Notes under the pieces: model-generated
Databases searched by the model: none
What the model was told of the DNA's origin: nothing
Seen by the model: the letters and a program-made list of their open reading frames with translations, nothing else
In this document: piece after piece, positions 19,941 to 29,297 of the stretch
How positions within the stretch are numbered: position 1 is the first letter of the stretch
How the letters are laid out: the number at the start of each line of letters is the position of its first letter
Position numbers and translations under genes: made by a program
Assembly: GCA_022842165.1 (NCBI GenBank)
Contig: JALHQC010000001.1
Location: forward strand, 124,001 to 188,000
DNA: 64,000 bases
Origin: a bacterium
Lineage (GTDB): Bacteria > Pseudomonadota > Alphaproteobacteria > Rhizobiales > Aestuariivirgaceae
Reading direction: 5' to 3'

Positions 19941-19979
19941 CCTCGAACCGGTTTGGCGCGACCTCAATCCGGTTCGAGG
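19941..19979. promoter_or_regulatory. Perfect 11-bp inverted repeat between AraC and hydrolase genes
   Basis: CCTCGAACCGG at 19941-19951 is matched by CCGGTTCGAGG at 19969-19979 with a 17-base spacer. The inner part of each arm (AACCGG/CCGGTT) is itself half of a palindrome, so each arm resembles a binding half-site. The arms are centred about 28 bases apart, between two divergent genes. This suggests an operator for the AraC-type protein, although most AraC regulators bind direct repeats. An RNA hairpin is the alternative. Confidence 0.55.
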
Positions 19980-20039
19980 ACGTTTTCGGGCGGCGAACAT
20001 GGCTGAAAGGTGCGGCACCCCAACCGAAAGGACACTTCC

Positions 20040-21062
20040 ATGAAACACTTCCTGCTTGCACTCGTACTTCTGGCACCAATTCCCGCCGCAGCCGAAGAAG
20101 CGCCGGGCCTCATCACGCGTGAAATCGCCGCGCCCCACCATGGCACGAGGATGAGCTTCGCGGTGTGGTATCCAGGCGAAGCCGGTGCCGAAACCATGTT
20201 TGCCGAGAACCCGGTGTTCCAGGGCGGGCTGGTGCATGAAGGAGCAAGACCGAAGGCCGGAAAGCGCCCCGTCGTGCTCTTGTCCCATGGCATGGGCGGC
20301 AGCTATCTCAGCCTCAACTGGCTCGCCTCGGGCCTCGCCTCTCGCGGCGCGGTGGTAATCGCCGTCAATCATCCGAATGGGTGGTTCAAGGACCGCCAAC
20401 CAGACAAGATGTTCAATCACTGGACCCGCGCACAGGACCTGCAGGCGGCGCTCGATCATGTCCTGGCCGATGACGCGCTTTCAGCGGTAGTTGATCCTTC
20501 GCGCATCTATGCGGCAGGATTCTCCTTCGGCGGGTGGACGGCGCTTTCCCTCGCCGGCGTCACCGGCAAGCCGGAGGGCAATGCCGCCTATTGCGCCGCC
20601 GCGGGAAAGCGCTCGCACACCTGCACCGATCTGGCGACCTTCGGTTTCGATCTTGCGCAGGCGGACCGCGAGAAATGGATGGCCAGCTACAAGGATGCCC
20701 GCATTCGCGCTGTGGCGGCGATCGATCCGGGCCTCACCTGGGACCTGTCGGCAGAAGATGTCCGCGGCGTCGATCCGGAAAAGCTGCTGCTCATCGGTCT
20801 CGGAACGGGCGAAGACAGGCTCTATGCGACCGACACAACCGCCAAAGGATCAGGCTTCGAGGCGCTGGTGCCCGGTGCCAGTGTCGAGTTGCTGGCACCA
20901 GCCAATCACTTCACCGCCATGCCCATCTGCAAGCCTGAGGGCGAGGCCATACTCGCCGACGAGAAGGACGACCCGGTCTGCACTGATCCCGCAGGCGGCG
21001 ACCGTCAGGCCGTCCATGACAGGATCATCGCACTGATCGCCGGCCACTTCGGCTTGAACTGA
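20040..21062 (+). CDS. Secreted alpha/beta hydrolase (dienelactone hydrolase / PAF-acetylhydrolase-like)
   Basis: A 340-residue protein with a clean Sec signal peptide (MKHFLLALVLLAPIPAAAEE). The alpha/beta hydrolase core has VVLLSHGMGGSY (oxyanion strand-turn), YAAGFSFGGWTAL (nucleophile Ser in G-x-S-x-G) and a late ANHFTAM histidine. The DNHxxxx-type region and four cysteines in the cap (YCAAAGKRSHTC, PICKPEG, VCTDP) suggest disulfides, consistent with a periplasmic enzyme. The substrate is unknown; an ester is likely. ATG 20040 follows AAAGGA with good spacing. It is divergent from, and may be controlled by, the AraC-type membrane regulator. Confidence 0.82.
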   Translation: MKHFLLALVLLAPIPAAAEEAPGLITREIAAPHHGTRMSFAVWYPGEAGAETMFAENPVFQGGLVHEGARPKAGKRPVVLLSHGMGGSYLSLNWLASGLASRGAVVIAVNHPNGWFKDRQPDKMFNHWTRAQDLQAALDHVLADDALSAVVDPSRIYAAGFSFGGWTALSLAGVTGKPEGNAAYCAAAGKRSHTCTDLATFGFDLAQADREKWMASYKDARIRAVAAIDPGLTWDLSAEDVRGVDPEKLLLIGLGTGEDRLYATDTTAKGSGFEALVPGASVELLAPANHFTAMPICKPEGEAILADEKDDPVCTDPAGGDRQAVHDRIIALIAGHFGLN

Positions 21063-21072
21063 ACGGATACCG

Positions 21073-21102
21073 GGAAGCGGCGGAGATTACTCCGCCGCTT
21101 CC
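21073..21102. terminator. Perfect 13-bp hairpin over the aroG stop codon
   Basis: GGAAGCGGCGGAG (21073-21085), loop atta, CTCCGCCGCTTCC (21090-21102). The aroG stop codon lies in the loop and the 3' arm encodes the last aroG residues (EAAE). It lies between the convergent hydrolase and aroG genes and reads the same on both strands, so it could end transcripts from both sides. No T-run follows, so termination would depend on the stem or Rho. Confidence 0.6.
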
Positions 21103-22484
21103 ACGATGTCGTCGTCATCGGCCTTGGGCCGCGAGGCCATTTCCTTCTTGATCTCCTCGGCGACCAGGAACGACAGTTCCAGCGCCTGCGCCGCGTTGAG
21201 GCGCGGATCGCAGAAGGTGTGGTAGCGGTCGTTCAGGTCCTCGTCGCGCAACGCCCTCAGGCCGCCCGTGCATTCGGTCACGTCCTTGCCGGTCATCTCC
21301 ACATGGATGCCGCCGGCATGCGTTCCTTCCGCCTGGTGCACGCCCATGAAGCGACGCACTTCGGTGAGCACCGCCTCGAAGGGGCGGGTCTTGTAGCCGC
21401 TCGTCGACTTGATGGTGTTGCCGTGCATCGGGTCGCAGGACCAGACGACGACCCTCCCCTCGCGCTTCACGGCGCGGATCAGGTCCGGCAGGTGCTTTTC
21501 CACCTTATCGGCGCCGAAGCGGGCGATCAGCGTCAGGCGGCCCGGCTCGTTCTCGGGGTTCAGCGTATCGATCAGCCGGATCAGTTCATCGGCCTTCAGC
21601 GATGGCCCGCATTTGAGGCCGATCGGGTTCTTGACGCCGCGCATGAACTCGACATGCGCGTGGTCCGGCTGGCGGGTGCGGTCGCCAATCCACAGCATGT
21701 GGCCCGAGGTCGCATACCAGTCGCCACTGGTCGAATCGACGCGGGTCAGCGCCTGCTCGTAGCCCAGCAGCAGCGCTTCGTGGCTGGTGAAGAAATCGGT
21801 GGTGCGAAGCTGGGGCGCCGTGTCGGAATTGATGCCGCAGGCCCGCATGAAGCCCACCGCCTCGGTGATCCGGTCGGAAATCTCCTGATAGCGCTCGTAG
21901 GCTGGTGAGTCCTTGAGGAAGCCCAGCGTCCATTTATGGACGTGCTCGAGGTTGGCATAGCCGCCCTGCGCGAAGGCGCGCAGCAGGTTCAGCGTCGCTG
22001 CCGACTGCCGGTAAGCCATGATCTGGCGTTCCGGGTCGGGCTTTCTCTGTTCGAGAGTTGCCTCCGCGCCATTCACGATATCGCCGCGGTAGATCGGCAG
22101 TTCGACGCCGTCGACCATTTCGGTCGGCGAGGAGCGCGGCTTGGCAAACTGACCGGCGATGCGGCCGACCTTCACCACGGGCTGGCCGCCGGCGAATGTC
22201 AGCACCACCGACATCTGCAGGAAGACGCGGAAGAAATCGCGGATATTGTCGGCCGAGTGCTCGGCGAAGCTTTCGGCGCAATCGCCGCCCTGCAGAAGGA
22301 AGCCCTTGCCTTCCGCCACCTTGGCCAGCTTGCGCTTCAGCTTCCTGGCCTCGCCGGCAAAAACCAGCGGCGGAAAGCCCGCGAGAGACTTCTCGACAGC
22401 CATCAGTTTCGTCTGGTCGTCATAGTCGGGCACCTGCACGACCGGGAAATTCCGCCAGCTCTCAGGTGTCCAGTTCATCGCCAT
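21087..22484 (-). CDS. aroG: 3-deoxy-7-phosphoheptulonate synthase, class II
   Basis: A 465-residue plant-like (type II) DAHP synthase, the first enzyme of the shikimate pathway, joining phosphoenolpyruvate and erythrose 4-phosphate. Family landmarks are [15 protein letters not shown] (metal-binding Cys), [57 protein letters not shown] and [15 protein letters not shown] 22484 is preferred to TTG 22490 because GGAG lies eight bases before it. It is transcribed alone, and its 3' end is embedded in a strong hairpin. Confidence 0.95.
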   Translation of the reverse strand: MAMNWTPESWRNFPVVQVPDYDDQTKLMAVEKSLAGFPPLVFAGEARKLKRKLAKVAEGKGFLLQGGDCAESFAEHSADNIRDFFRVFLQMSVVLTFAGGQPVVKVGRIAGQFAKPRSSPTEMVDGVELPIYRGDIVNGAEATLEQRKPDPERQIMAYRQSAATLNLLRAFAQGGYANLEHVHKWTLGFLKDSPAYERYQEISDRITEAVGFMRACGINSDTAPQLRTTDFFTSHEALLLGYEQALTRVDSTSGDWYATSGHMLWIGDRTRQPDHAHVEFMRGVKNPIGLKCGPSLKADELIRLIDTLNPENEPGRLTLIARFGADKVEKHLPDLIRAVKREGRVVVWSCDPMHGNTIKSTSGYKTRPFEAVLTEVRRFMGVHQAEGTHAGGIHVEMTGKDVTECTGGLRALRDEDLNDRYHTFCDPRLNAAQALELSFLVAEEIKKEMASRPKADDDDIVEAAE

Positions 22485-22658
22485 CTGCAAAACTCCAACC
22501 GCCCGGCATCATCGTACCGGAGCGTTATCCATTACCACGGGAGGCCGCCATATACACGCCCTCCGGAATTGATTCCAGTGCGGCGGGCAGGTCAATAAAG
22601 GCTTAACCCCGACGTGCAAATATAGGGTTTCAGATGGTTAACAACCGGCACGGGCCAC

Positions 22659-22910
22659 ATGCTTGAACTCTTTCACAGGGCGCGCTGGGATCAGGCGTAT
22701 GATTTTCTGGCCGCGGGCGATCCCCCGATGGTCCTGAAACTGCTCGCCATCAACACCGTTTTCGTGATGTTCTACATCGTCAGGCGCGCGCGGGTGACGT
22801 CCAAGATGCGGCCCGAAACCATGATCCAGGTTCAGGTCTTCCTGATCCTCGCCAACGTCCTCATCCTGTTCCAGCGCGACATCACGCAGTTCCTCGACCG
22901 CTTCATCTGA
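22659..22910 (+). CDS. Small conserved-looking membrane protein
   Basis: An 83-residue protein with two hydrophobic segments (MVLKLLAINTVFVMFYIV, about residues 24-41, and MIQVQVFLILANVLILF, about 55-71) joined by a basic loop (RRARVTSKMRPE). No named family is recognised. It is divergent from aroG and overlaps the convergent DUF2093 gene by 8 bases. The upstream spacer contains GGCTTAACC and GGTTAAC elements but no clear promoter. Codon use matches the neighbours. Confidence 0.65.
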   Translation: MLELFHRARWDQAYDFLAAGDPPMVLKLLAINTVFVMFYIVRRARVTSKMRPETMIQVQVFLILANVLILFQRDITQFLDRFI

Positions 22911-23121
22911 GGGTCTTCAGGAACTCCGCGAAAGCCACGTCAGCCGAACGAAACGGCGCCTGTCGGCCCACATTCCAATAGCGCAGGTTTTCGATGCGGA
23001 TCGGCTCGCCCGTTGCGGCGCAGCGCACGAAATCGCCCTCCCGCAACACCTGAAAATCGGCGTCGAGATACTTGAGCTTCGCTTCGCGGCGGGGCGCCAC
23101 GGCATGGTCGAGAAAATTCAT
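22903..23121 (-). CDS. DUF2093 domain protein
   Basis: A 72-residue protein whose middle, REAKLKYLDADFQVLREGDFVRCAATGEPIRIENLRYWNV, closely follows the DUF2093 pattern found almost only in alphaproteobacteria. The compact beta-rich segment with CAATGEPI looks like a small domain for which no function is known. It overlaps the 3' end of the gene at 22659 by 8 bases in a tail-to-tail arrangement. Confidence 0.8.
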   Translation of the reverse strand: MNFLDHAVAPRREAKLKYLDADFQVLREGDFVRCAATGEPIRIENLRYWNVGRQAPFRSADVAFAEFLKTLR

Positions 23122-23225
23122 CGTGCTTCAATAGCGCGTCACGGCGGCAATTTGAAGATGCCTTCATTCCGGCCAGGCGGTCTCGCGGGTTGGCGCGAGC
23201 CGTCCGATGCCCTATAGATTCCTCC

Positions 23226-24455
23226 ATGACCCATGACATCCTGCTCGACCGCTATGCCCACCTCGCGGTGAAGACCGGCCTGAACATCCAGCCGGGCCAG
23301 CAACTCCTCATCACCGCGCCGCTCGATGCCGTGCCGCTGGTGCGGCGCATTACCGAACATGCCTATAGATCAGGCGCCAGCCTCGTCACCACCATCTATG
23401 CCGATGACGTGACGACGCTCGCCCGCTACGCCCATGCGCCGGACGAGGCCTTCGACGTGGCGCCGGCGTGGCTGTTCAATGGCATGGCGGAGGCCTTCAA
23501 GGATGGCGCCGCGCGGCTGGCGATTGCCGGCGAAGACCCCTCGCTGCTTTCAGGGCAAGACCCGAAAAAGCTGTCGCGCGCCAACAAGGCCCGCTCCATC
23601 GCCTATCGCCCAGCACTCGAACTCATCACCGGCTTCACCATCAACTGGTGTGTCATCGCTGCTGCTACGCCCGCCTGGGCAAAGTCGGTGTTTCCCGGTC
23701 TGCCGGCCGAGCAGGCCTTGAACAAGCTGTGGGACGCGATCTTCGCCTGCACACGTGCCAACCTCGATGATCCCGTCGCCGCATGGGAAGACCATTCCGC
23801 CAACCTCGCGCGGCGGACAGCCTTTCTCAACGAGCGGCGTTACCGCGCCCTGAAGTACACCGGCCCCGGCACCGACCTGATGCTGGGCCTAGCGGAAGAT
23901 CATTACTGGAAGGGCGGTGCGGGCCGTGCGCGGAATGGCGTCATCTGCAACGCCAACATCCCCACGGAAGAAGTCTTTACCGCGCCCCACAAGGACATGG
24001 TGGATGGCATCGTGCAATCGTCCAAGCCTCTCTCCTACCAGGGCTCGCTGATCGATGGCATCAAGGTTCGCTTCGAGCGCGGAAAGATCGTCGAAATGAC
24101 GGCGGAGAAGGGCGAAGATGCCTTCCGCAGCCTGATCTCGACGGACGAAGGTGCGGCACGGCTCGGCGAAGTGGCCCTCGTGCCGCATTCCTCGCCCATC
24201 TCGAAAAGCGGCATCATCTTCAACAACACGTTGTTCGACGAGAACGCGGCAAGCCACGTGGCGGTCGGCCAGTCCTACACCGAGAACATTCGCAACGGTT
24301 CGAAGCGCTCGAAGGAAGAACTGTCCGCATTGGGTGCCAACACCAGCCTCGTTCATGTCGACTGGATGATCGGCTCCGGCGAACTCGATGTCGATGGCAT
24401 CATGGCAGACGGCACCGCCGAACCCCTGATGCGCAAGGGCGAGTGGGCGATCTGA
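23226..24455 (+). CDS. M29-family metallo-aminopeptidase
   Basis: A 409-residue cytosolic protein of the thermophilic (M29) aminopeptidase family. Recognisable features are the N-terminal LDRYAHLAVKTGLNIQPGQQLLI and the metal-ligand region around NIPTEEVFTAPHKDMVDGIV (Glu ligand). EVALVPHSSPIS (His), FNNTLFDENAASHVAVGQSY (Asp, His, Tyr) and SLVHVDWMIGS (His, Asp) follow. Such enzymes remove N-terminal residues from peptides using two metal ions. ATG 23226 is chosen because of its position after CCTCC-poor spacing; an extension to 23190 is open but lacks support. Confidence 0.9.
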   Translation: MTHDILLDRYAHLAVKTGLNIQPGQQLLITAPLDAVPLVRRITEHAYRSGASLVTTIYADDVTTLARYAHAPDEAFDVAPAWLFNGMAEAFKDGAARLAIAGEDPSLLSGQDPKKLSRANKARSIAYRPALELITGFTINWCVIAAATPAWAKSVFPGLPAEQALNKLWDAIFACTRANLDDPVAAWEDHSANLARRTAFLNERRYRALKYTGPGTDLMLGLAEDHYWKGGAGRARNGVICNANIPTEEVFTAPHKDMVDGIVQSSKPLSYQGSLIDGIKVRFERGKIVEMTAEKGEDAFRSLISTDEGAARLGEVALVPHSSPISKSGIIFNNTLFDENAASHVAVGQSYTENIRNGSKRSKEELSALGANTSLVHVDWMIGSGELDVDGIMADGTAEPLMRKGEWAI

Positions 24456-24476
24456 CACCTGCCCCGGAGCAGCCGG

Positions 24477-24574
24477 ACCCTTCGAGGCTCGCGTACGCTC
24501 GCATCTCAGCGTGAGGATTACCCAAGTTCCCTCATGCTGAGGTGCCCACGGCAACGCCGTGGGCCTCGAAGCAT
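24477..24574. repeat. Dispersed palindromic repeat, intergenic copy
   Basis: About 98 bases with ends CCCTTCGAGG... and ...GGCCTCGAAGCAT, that is, inverted termini. On the minus strand it reads TGCTTCGAGGCCC, a variable hairpin, GGGCACCTCAGCATGAGGG, a variable spacer, then CCTCACGCTGAGATGCGAGCG and GCGAGCCTCGAAGGGT. The same order of blocks occurs at 42726-42820 inside ileS. It lies just past the M29 gene stop and beside the decayed xseA tail. Confidence 0.8.
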
Positions 24575-24582
24575 ATAATTCC

Positions 24583-24645
24583 TCAGAACAGCTTTCCCTG
24601 CTTCGGGCTGTCCTCCACGACTCTTGTCTCGCCATCGAACAGCAC
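24583..24645 (-). pseudogene. Remnant of a second xseA 3' end
   Basis: On the minus strand this reads ...[19 protein letters not shown] and a stop. The intact xseA ends ...[29 protein letters not shown] is identical at protein level; over the last 27 coding bases only four differ, all at positions that leave the shared residues unchanged. Upstream the similarity fades within about 20 codons. The intact xseA lies about 760 bases further along with the lower-GC gene 24715-25293 in between. It looks like a displaced gene end left by an insertion or recombination event. Confidence 0.6.
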
Positions 24646-24714
24646 AGCAGGCTGACACGGGGTCAGCTTTTCGACATTCGCGGTGGGCACGACCACAGTC
24701 CTTCAAACCAAGCT

Positions 24715-25293
24715 CTACTCTTGAGCCTTGCGCTGAGCATGAGTGATTGCGTCAACAACTGAGACCACGCCTAGGGTGAAGAAAAGACCGAGGATGAGAC
24801 ATAGCAACCACACAGTCATCGGCGAGTAGTCGGGATTGCCAATGAAAAGGGCAACACCTGTGCATTTTCCACGGCACTCATTATCTTCAAGGTCCGCAAA
24901 ACTTATGTCCAGCATACTGATAACGAAAAGGGGGATTATGAGATACGCGACGCCCATCGCGACCGACTGTAGCGGTGATGATCTCCGCCACTTATGCCAA
25001 TCCTTGAAAACGTGCGTTCTGGACTTACGCCACAACAAGTAGAGCAAGACGGTATTGAGAAGAGTAGTCGCGGCGGCTGACCAGGCAACTACAGTCCAAT
25101 TCAAACTCCCGACGCTGACATATCCCGCTGCCAGAACTCCCAATGCCGCCAGAAGTGGGCTTACCACGAAAGGAGCACAAGCGATGTTGCCGGTGAGCCG
25201 CTGCTTACCTTGCAGAACCCGGACGATATAGTACGCACTTATGCCAAACGCAGCTATCGCTCCCGGACCAATGATTGGCAGATGCTCAAGCAC
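24715..25293 (-). CDS. Lower-GC multi-pass membrane protein, unknown function
   Basis: A 192-residue protein with five hydrophobic segments (about residues 8-27, 40-62, 68-88, 110-130, 158-182). A charged loop (LWRKSRTHVFKDWHKWRR) and a periplasmic-looking CRGKC pair lie between the last helices. No family is recognised. GC counted in two lines is about 48% and 53%, lower than the flanking genes. It lies between the intact xseA 3' end and a decayed copy of the same 3' end, which suggests it arrived with that rearrangement. The ATG at 25293 is the first of the frame. Confidence 0.7.
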   Translation of the reverse strand: MLEHLPIIGPGAIAAFGISAYYIVRVLQGKQRLTGNIACAPFVVSPLLAALGVLAAGYVSVGSLNWTVVAWSAAATTLLNTVLLYLLWRKSRTHVFKDWHKWRRSSPLQSVAMGVAYLIIPLFVISMLDISFADLEDNECRGKCTGVALFIGNPDYSPMTVWLLCLILGLFFTLGVVSVVDAITHAQRKAQE

Positions 25294-25347
25294 TGATGCC
25301 TCTCGTTCCGTTGCCTGTGGGCGCCTGTGTGCGATTCGAGAAACCAG

Positions 25348-26745
25348 TTACAGCAGCTTCCCCTGTTTTGGGCTGTCTTCCCGCACCTTCACTTCGCCAT
25401 CGGCGAATTCGATGGTGAGGGCCTGCCAAGGCTTCACGGCGGATGCGGTGTGGATGGGCTGGCCCTTCTCGTTCCGCACCAGCGCGAAGCCACGTTGCAG
25501 GACGGATCTGTAGGAAAGCGCGTCCAGCAGTTTTGCGGTCGCGTCGAAGCGCTGGCGGCGGAACTCCAGGACGCGGGTCAATCCACGCAACGAACGCTTT
25601 CCCGAGACATCGAGCGCTCGCCGTTCATTGGCGATCACCGCCTTTAGCGGCGCCAGAGAAAGGCGCGGCGCCACGCGGTTCAACCGCGCGCCATGCTCGC
25701 GCGTGTTAGCCTTCAATGCCTGCACCAATCGGCCCGAGGCGGAATCGAAGCGTTGCCGCGCAAGCCCCAGCAATTCATCCGGCCTCGGCAGGGCGCGCGC
25801 GGCGGACTTCACCCGCGTGCGGCGCTCTTCCATGCCGCGCCGCAAGCCGCCCTGCAGCCGCGCACCTTTGTTCGCCAGTTCCGCCAGCAGATCGGCCCGC
25901 ACCGGAACCGCCTTTTCGGCAGCGGCAGTTGGCGTCGGAGCGCGCAAATCCGAGACGTAATCGATCAGCGTCGTATCGGTCTCATGGCCCACAGCGGAAA
26001 TCAGCGGAATTGCACTCGCCGCCACGGCGCGGGCCACGATTTCCTCGTTGAACCCCCAGAGGTCTTCGAGAGAGCCGCCGCCCCTCGCCACGATGATGAC
26101 GTCGGGCTTCACCGCCATCGCATTGAAACCCGCAATCGCTGCTGCCACTTCCGCCGCACAACTGTCGCCCTGCACGCGCACCGGCCACACCAGCACGTGG
26201 CGCGGAAAACGGTCGTTGAGGCGATGCAGGATATCACGGATCACCGCGCCGGTGGGTGACGTCACCACGCCGATCACCCTGGGCAGATAGGGAATGGGCT
26301 TCTTGCGCGCCTCGTCGAACAGTCCCTCCGCCTGCAGCTTGCGTTTCCGCTCCTCCAGCAGCGCCATCAGCGCGCCCACACCTGCGGGCTCAACATTTTC
26401 GATGACGATCTGATAGCCGGATTTCTGCGGATAGGAGGTGATCTTGCCGGTGGCGATCACCTCGAGCCCTTCCTGCAGTTTCGAGCGCAGCCGCGAGAAA
26501 CTGCCGCGCCAGACTACGGCGTCAAGCTTCGCGCCCTCGTCCTTGATCGAGAAATAGCAATGCCCTGAGGAATGCGGACCCCGGAAGCCCGAAATCTCGC
26601 CCCGCACCCGCACATGGCCAAAAGTATCCTCCAGCGTGCGCTTCAGAGCGTGTGCAATCTCGGTGACCGAATATTCGCCGGCGTTCGAGCCTGCGCCCTC
26701 GATGATTTCTCCCGTTTCGGGATCGTGATCCCAGATGGTGGACAT
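25348..26745 (-). CDS. xseA: Exodeoxyribonuclease VII large subunit
   Basis: A 465-residue protein. The N-terminal OB-fold ([57 protein letters not shown], residues about 22-78) binds single-stranded DNA. The catalytic core contains [21 protein letters not shown], the [21 protein letters not shown] motif and [29 protein letters not shown] long coiled-coil C-terminus follows. With XseB (not in the window) it degrades single-stranded DNA to oligonucleotides. ATG 26745 matches the homologous N-terminus; the frame stays open upstream across purD only as a shadow. It is divergent from purD across 69 bases. Confidence 0.95.
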   Translation of the reverse strand: MSTIWDHDPETGEIIEGAGSNAGEYSVTEIAHALKRTLEDTFGHVRVRGEISGFRGPHSSGHCYFSIKDEGAKLDAVVWRGSFSRLRSKLQEGLEVIATGKITSYPQKSGYQIVIENVEPAGVGALMALLEERKRKLQAEGLFDEARKKPIPYLPRVIGVVTSPTGAVIRDILHRLNDRFPRHVLVWPVRVQGDSCAAEVAAAIAGFNAMAVKPDVIIVARGGGSLEDLWGFNEEIVARAVAASAIPLISAVGHETDTTLIDYVSDLRAPTPTAAAEKAVPVRADLLAELANKGARLQGGLRRGMEERRTRVKSAARALPRPDELLGLARQRFDSASGRLVQALKANTREHGARLNRVAPRLSLAPLKAVIANERRALDVSGKRSLRGLTRVLEFRRQRFDATAKLLDALSYRSVLQRGFALVRNEKGQPIHTASAVKPWQALTIEFADGEVKVREDSPKQGKLL

Positions 26746-26814
26746 GTGAAATTCCGCGCTTTGATTCAGGCGCATCAAATGCGAGAAGGCGCGGGAAAGC
26801 AAGGATTGCTCCAG

Positions 26815-28089
26815 ATGAACATCCTCCTCATCGGTTCCGGCGGCCGCGAGCATGCGCTGGCCTGGGCCATTGCCAACAGCCCGCTCTGCGACAAGCTGTT
26901 CTGCGCGCCCGGCAATCCCGGCATCGACCAGATCGCCCGCGTGATCGACCTGAGCATCACCGATCATCCTGCCGTCATCGATTTCTGCCAGAGGGAAAAA
27001 ATAGATCTCGTGGTCGTCGGCCCCGAAGGGCCGCTCGTCGCCGGCCTTGGCGATGACCTGCGCGCCGCCGGGATCAAGGTCTTCGGCCCGTCGAAGTTTG
27101 CTGCCCAACTCGAAGGTTCCAAGGGCTTCACCAAGGATATCTGCGCCAAATATGATATCGCCACCGCCGCCTATGGCCGCTTCCGCGACAAGGCTGCGGC
27201 CCTGGCCTATCTCGACGCCCAAGGCGCGCCCATCGTCATCAAGGCCGATGGCTTGGCAGCGGGAAAGGGCGTCACCGTCGCGATGGATATCGCGGAAGCC
27301 CGCGCCGCCGTGGAAGACATCTTTTCCGGCAAGTTCGGCGGTGCCGAATGCGTCATCGAGGAGTTTCTCGAGGGTGAGGAAGCGAGCTTCTTTGTGCTCA
27401 CCGATGGCACCCATGCGCTGCCGCTTGCCACCGCGCAGGATCACAAGCGCGTGGGCGATGGCGACACCGGCCCCAACACCGGCGGCATGGGTGCCTATTC
27501 GCCCGCCCCTTGCATGACGCAGGCACTGTGCGATGAGACACTGGAGAAGATCGTCAAGCCGACGATCCGTGCACTGAGCGATATGGGGCACCCTTACGTC
27601 GGCGTGCTCTACGCGGGCCTCATCCTCACGAGGCAAGGCCCCAAGCTCATCGAGTACAATGCCCGCTTCGGCGACCCCGAGGCCCAGGTCCTCATGATGC
27701 GGTTGAAGGACGATCTCGTCACCCTGCTGCTTGCCAGCTGCGATGGCACCCTCGGCAAGATGAGCGCCCGCTGGTTCGACGACGTGGCCCTGACCGTCGT
27801 CATGTGCGCCAAAGGCTATCCGGGCGAGGTCATCAAGGGCACCGAGATTCGCGGCCTCGAAGGAGCCGCCGCCATGGAGGGCGTCGAGATTTTCCATGCG
27901 GGGACGGCAAGCAAGGACGGCAAGATTGTCGCCAATGGCGGGCGCGTGCTGAGTGTCACCGCGCGCGGCCGGACCGTGCAGGAAGCACAGGCCCGCGCCT
28001 ATGCCGCGGTCGACCGCATCGACTGGCCTGAAGGTTTCTGCCGCCGCGACATCGGCTGGCGTGCAATTGAAAAGGAGAACTCCAGATGA
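26815..28089 (+). CDS. purD: Phosphoribosylamine--glycine ligase (GARS)
   Basis: A 424-residue ATP-grasp enzyme of purine synthesis, making glycinamide ribonucleotide. Seen are [31 protein letters not shown], the ATP-grasp region [42 protein letters not shown] and [18 protein letters not shown] lies nine bases before the ATG at 26815. Its stop overlaps the ATG of the Dabb gene (ATGA), so purD heads a tightly packed run of five genes down to 31178. Confidence 0.96.
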   Translation: MNILLIGSGGREHALAWAIANSPLCDKLFCAPGNPGIDQIARVIDLSITDHPAVIDFCQREKIDLVVVGPEGPLVAGLGDDLRAAGIKVFGPSKFAAQLEGSKGFTKDICAKYDIATAAYGRFRDKAAALAYLDAQGAPIVIKADGLAAGKGVTVAMDIAEARAAVEDIFSGKFGGAECVIEEFLEGEEASFFVLTDGTHALPLATAQDHKRVGDGDTGPNTGGMGAYSPAPCMTQALCDETLEKIVKPTIRALSDMGHPYVGVLYAGLILTRQGPKLIEYNARFGDPEAQVLMMRLKDDLVTLLLASCDGTLGKMSARWFDDVALTVVMCAKGYPGEVIKGTEIRGLEGAAAMEGVEIFHAGTASKDGKIVANGGRVLSVTARGRTVQEAQARAYAAVDRIDWPEGFCRRDIGWRAIEKENSR

Positions 28090-28385
28090 TCCGCCACACC
28101 GTGTTTTGCCGCTTCCGCCGGGATGCCGACGTTTCCGCCATCTTCGCGGCCATCGAAGGCCTGCAGGCTCATATCCCCGGCATTCTCCATATCACCTGCG
28201 GCAAGGACAATTCTCCCGAAGGCCTGCAGAAGGGCTTCACCCATGCCTTCTCGGTCGATTTCAAGGATGCCGCCGCACGCGATGCCTATCTTCCCCACCC
28301 CGAGCACCAGATCGTCGGCAAGATGGTGGTTGACGGGCTGGAGGGCGGTATCGAGGGCTTGGCGGTGATCGATTGGGAGGTGTAA
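28086..28385 (+). CDS. Dabb (stress-response A/B barrel) domain protein
   Basis: A 99-residue protein spanning one dimeric alpha/beta-barrel (Dabb) domain: [26 protein letters not shown] at the N-terminus, then [25 protein letters not shown], the conserved pattern with the central H-P-x-H. Dabb proteins act as small dimers; some are enzymes, many have no known role. Translational coupling to purD (ATGA overlap) fixes the start. Confidence 0.88.
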   Translation: MIRHTVFCRFRRDADVSAIFAAIEGLQAHIPGILHITCGKDNSPEGLQKGFTHAFSVDFKDAAARDAYLPHPEHQIVGKMVVDGLEGGIEGLAVIDWEV

Positions 28386-28394
28386 CCTCCCTCC

Positions 28395-29297
28395 ATGAGC
28401 AAGCTGTTCCCAGACACGCGCGAGCATCGCTTCAAGACTGGTGGCGTCGAGATTTTCGCCCGCATCGGCGGGTCCGGCCCGCCGCTGCTGCTGGTCCACG
28501 GCTTTCCACAGACGCATGCCATGTGGCACCGCGTGGCGCCGGAACTGATGAAGAACTTCACCTGCGTGATGCCGGACCTGCGCGGCTATGGCTATTCCTC
28601 CTGCCCACCGAACGATGCGAAGAACGAAGCCTATTCGAAGCGCGCCATGGCGAATGATCTTGTGGCGCTTATGGCTTCGCTTGGGCACTCGCGTTTCGCA
28701 ATCGCGGGCCATGACCGCGGCGGGCGCGTCGCCTATCGGATGGCGCTCGATCATCCGGATGTGATTTCCTGCCTCACAGTGCTCGATATCGTTCCGACTT
28801 ACGCGATGTGGCACAATTTCACCGTGAAGCTGGCGATGAAGACCTATCACTGGCTCATGCTCGCGCAGCCGCACCCGCTGCCCGAAATGCTGATCGAGCC
28901 GAACCCTGTGGGCTATCTCGATTATACGCTTGCCAGCTGGACGAAGGCGAAGGACTTGTCATCCTTCAGCGAGGACGCACTCGCCGAATACCGCCTGCAC
29001 TACGCAACGCCCGAACATATCCATGCCACCTGCAACGACTATCGCGCCGGTGCCACCTATGATCTCGCGGTGGATGAAGCAGACCGTGCGGCGAAGCGGA
29101 TGATCACCTGCTCCACGCTCGCCGTCTGGGGCAATGCCGGGATTCCGAGCGAGACAGATGGCCCGCTCGCAACATGGCGCGAATGGTGCACGAGCATCGA
29201 AGGACATGGCGTCGACTCCGGTCACTTCATACCGGAAGAAAATCCGGATGCGCTGCTTGCCGCTCTCATGCCATTCCTGGGCGCCCATGCGCATTGA
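28395..29297 (+). CDS. Alpha/beta hydrolase, fluoroacetate/haloacetate dehalogenase-like
   Basis: A 300-residue cytosolic protein close in pattern to fluoroacetate dehalogenases. The nucleophile is Asp107 in GHDRGGRVAYRMALDHP, with the two carboxylate-binding arginines Arg108 and Arg111. LDIVPTYAMW follows, then the halide-binding His-Trp of TYHWLMLAQPHPLPE, a downstream CNDYRAG and a general-base His277 in SGHFIPE. The known enzymes hydrolyse the C-F or C-Cl bond of short haloacids through an ester intermediate. An epoxide hydrolase role is less likely because of the Arg pair and His-Trp. It starts 9 bases after the Dabb gene. Confidence 0.8.
   Translation: MSKLFPDTREHRFKTGGVEIFARIGGSGPPLLLVHGFPQTHAMWHRVAPELMKNFTCVMPDLRGYGYSSCPPNDAKNEAYSKRAMANDLVALMASLGHSRFAIAGHDRGGRVAYRMALDHPDVISCLTVLDIVPTYAMWHNFTVKLAMKTYHWLMLAQPHPLPEMLIEPNPVGYLDYTLASWTKAKDLSSFSEDALAEYRLHYATPEHIHATCNDYRAGATYDLAVDEADRAAKRMITCSTLAVWGNAGIPSETDGPLATWREWCTSIEGHGVDSGHFIPEENPDALLAALMPFLGAHAH

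Noticed and set aside
26746-27897. Apparent N-terminal extension of xseA
   Set aside because: Lies antisense to purD, lacks motifs, and the recognised XseA start is at 26745.
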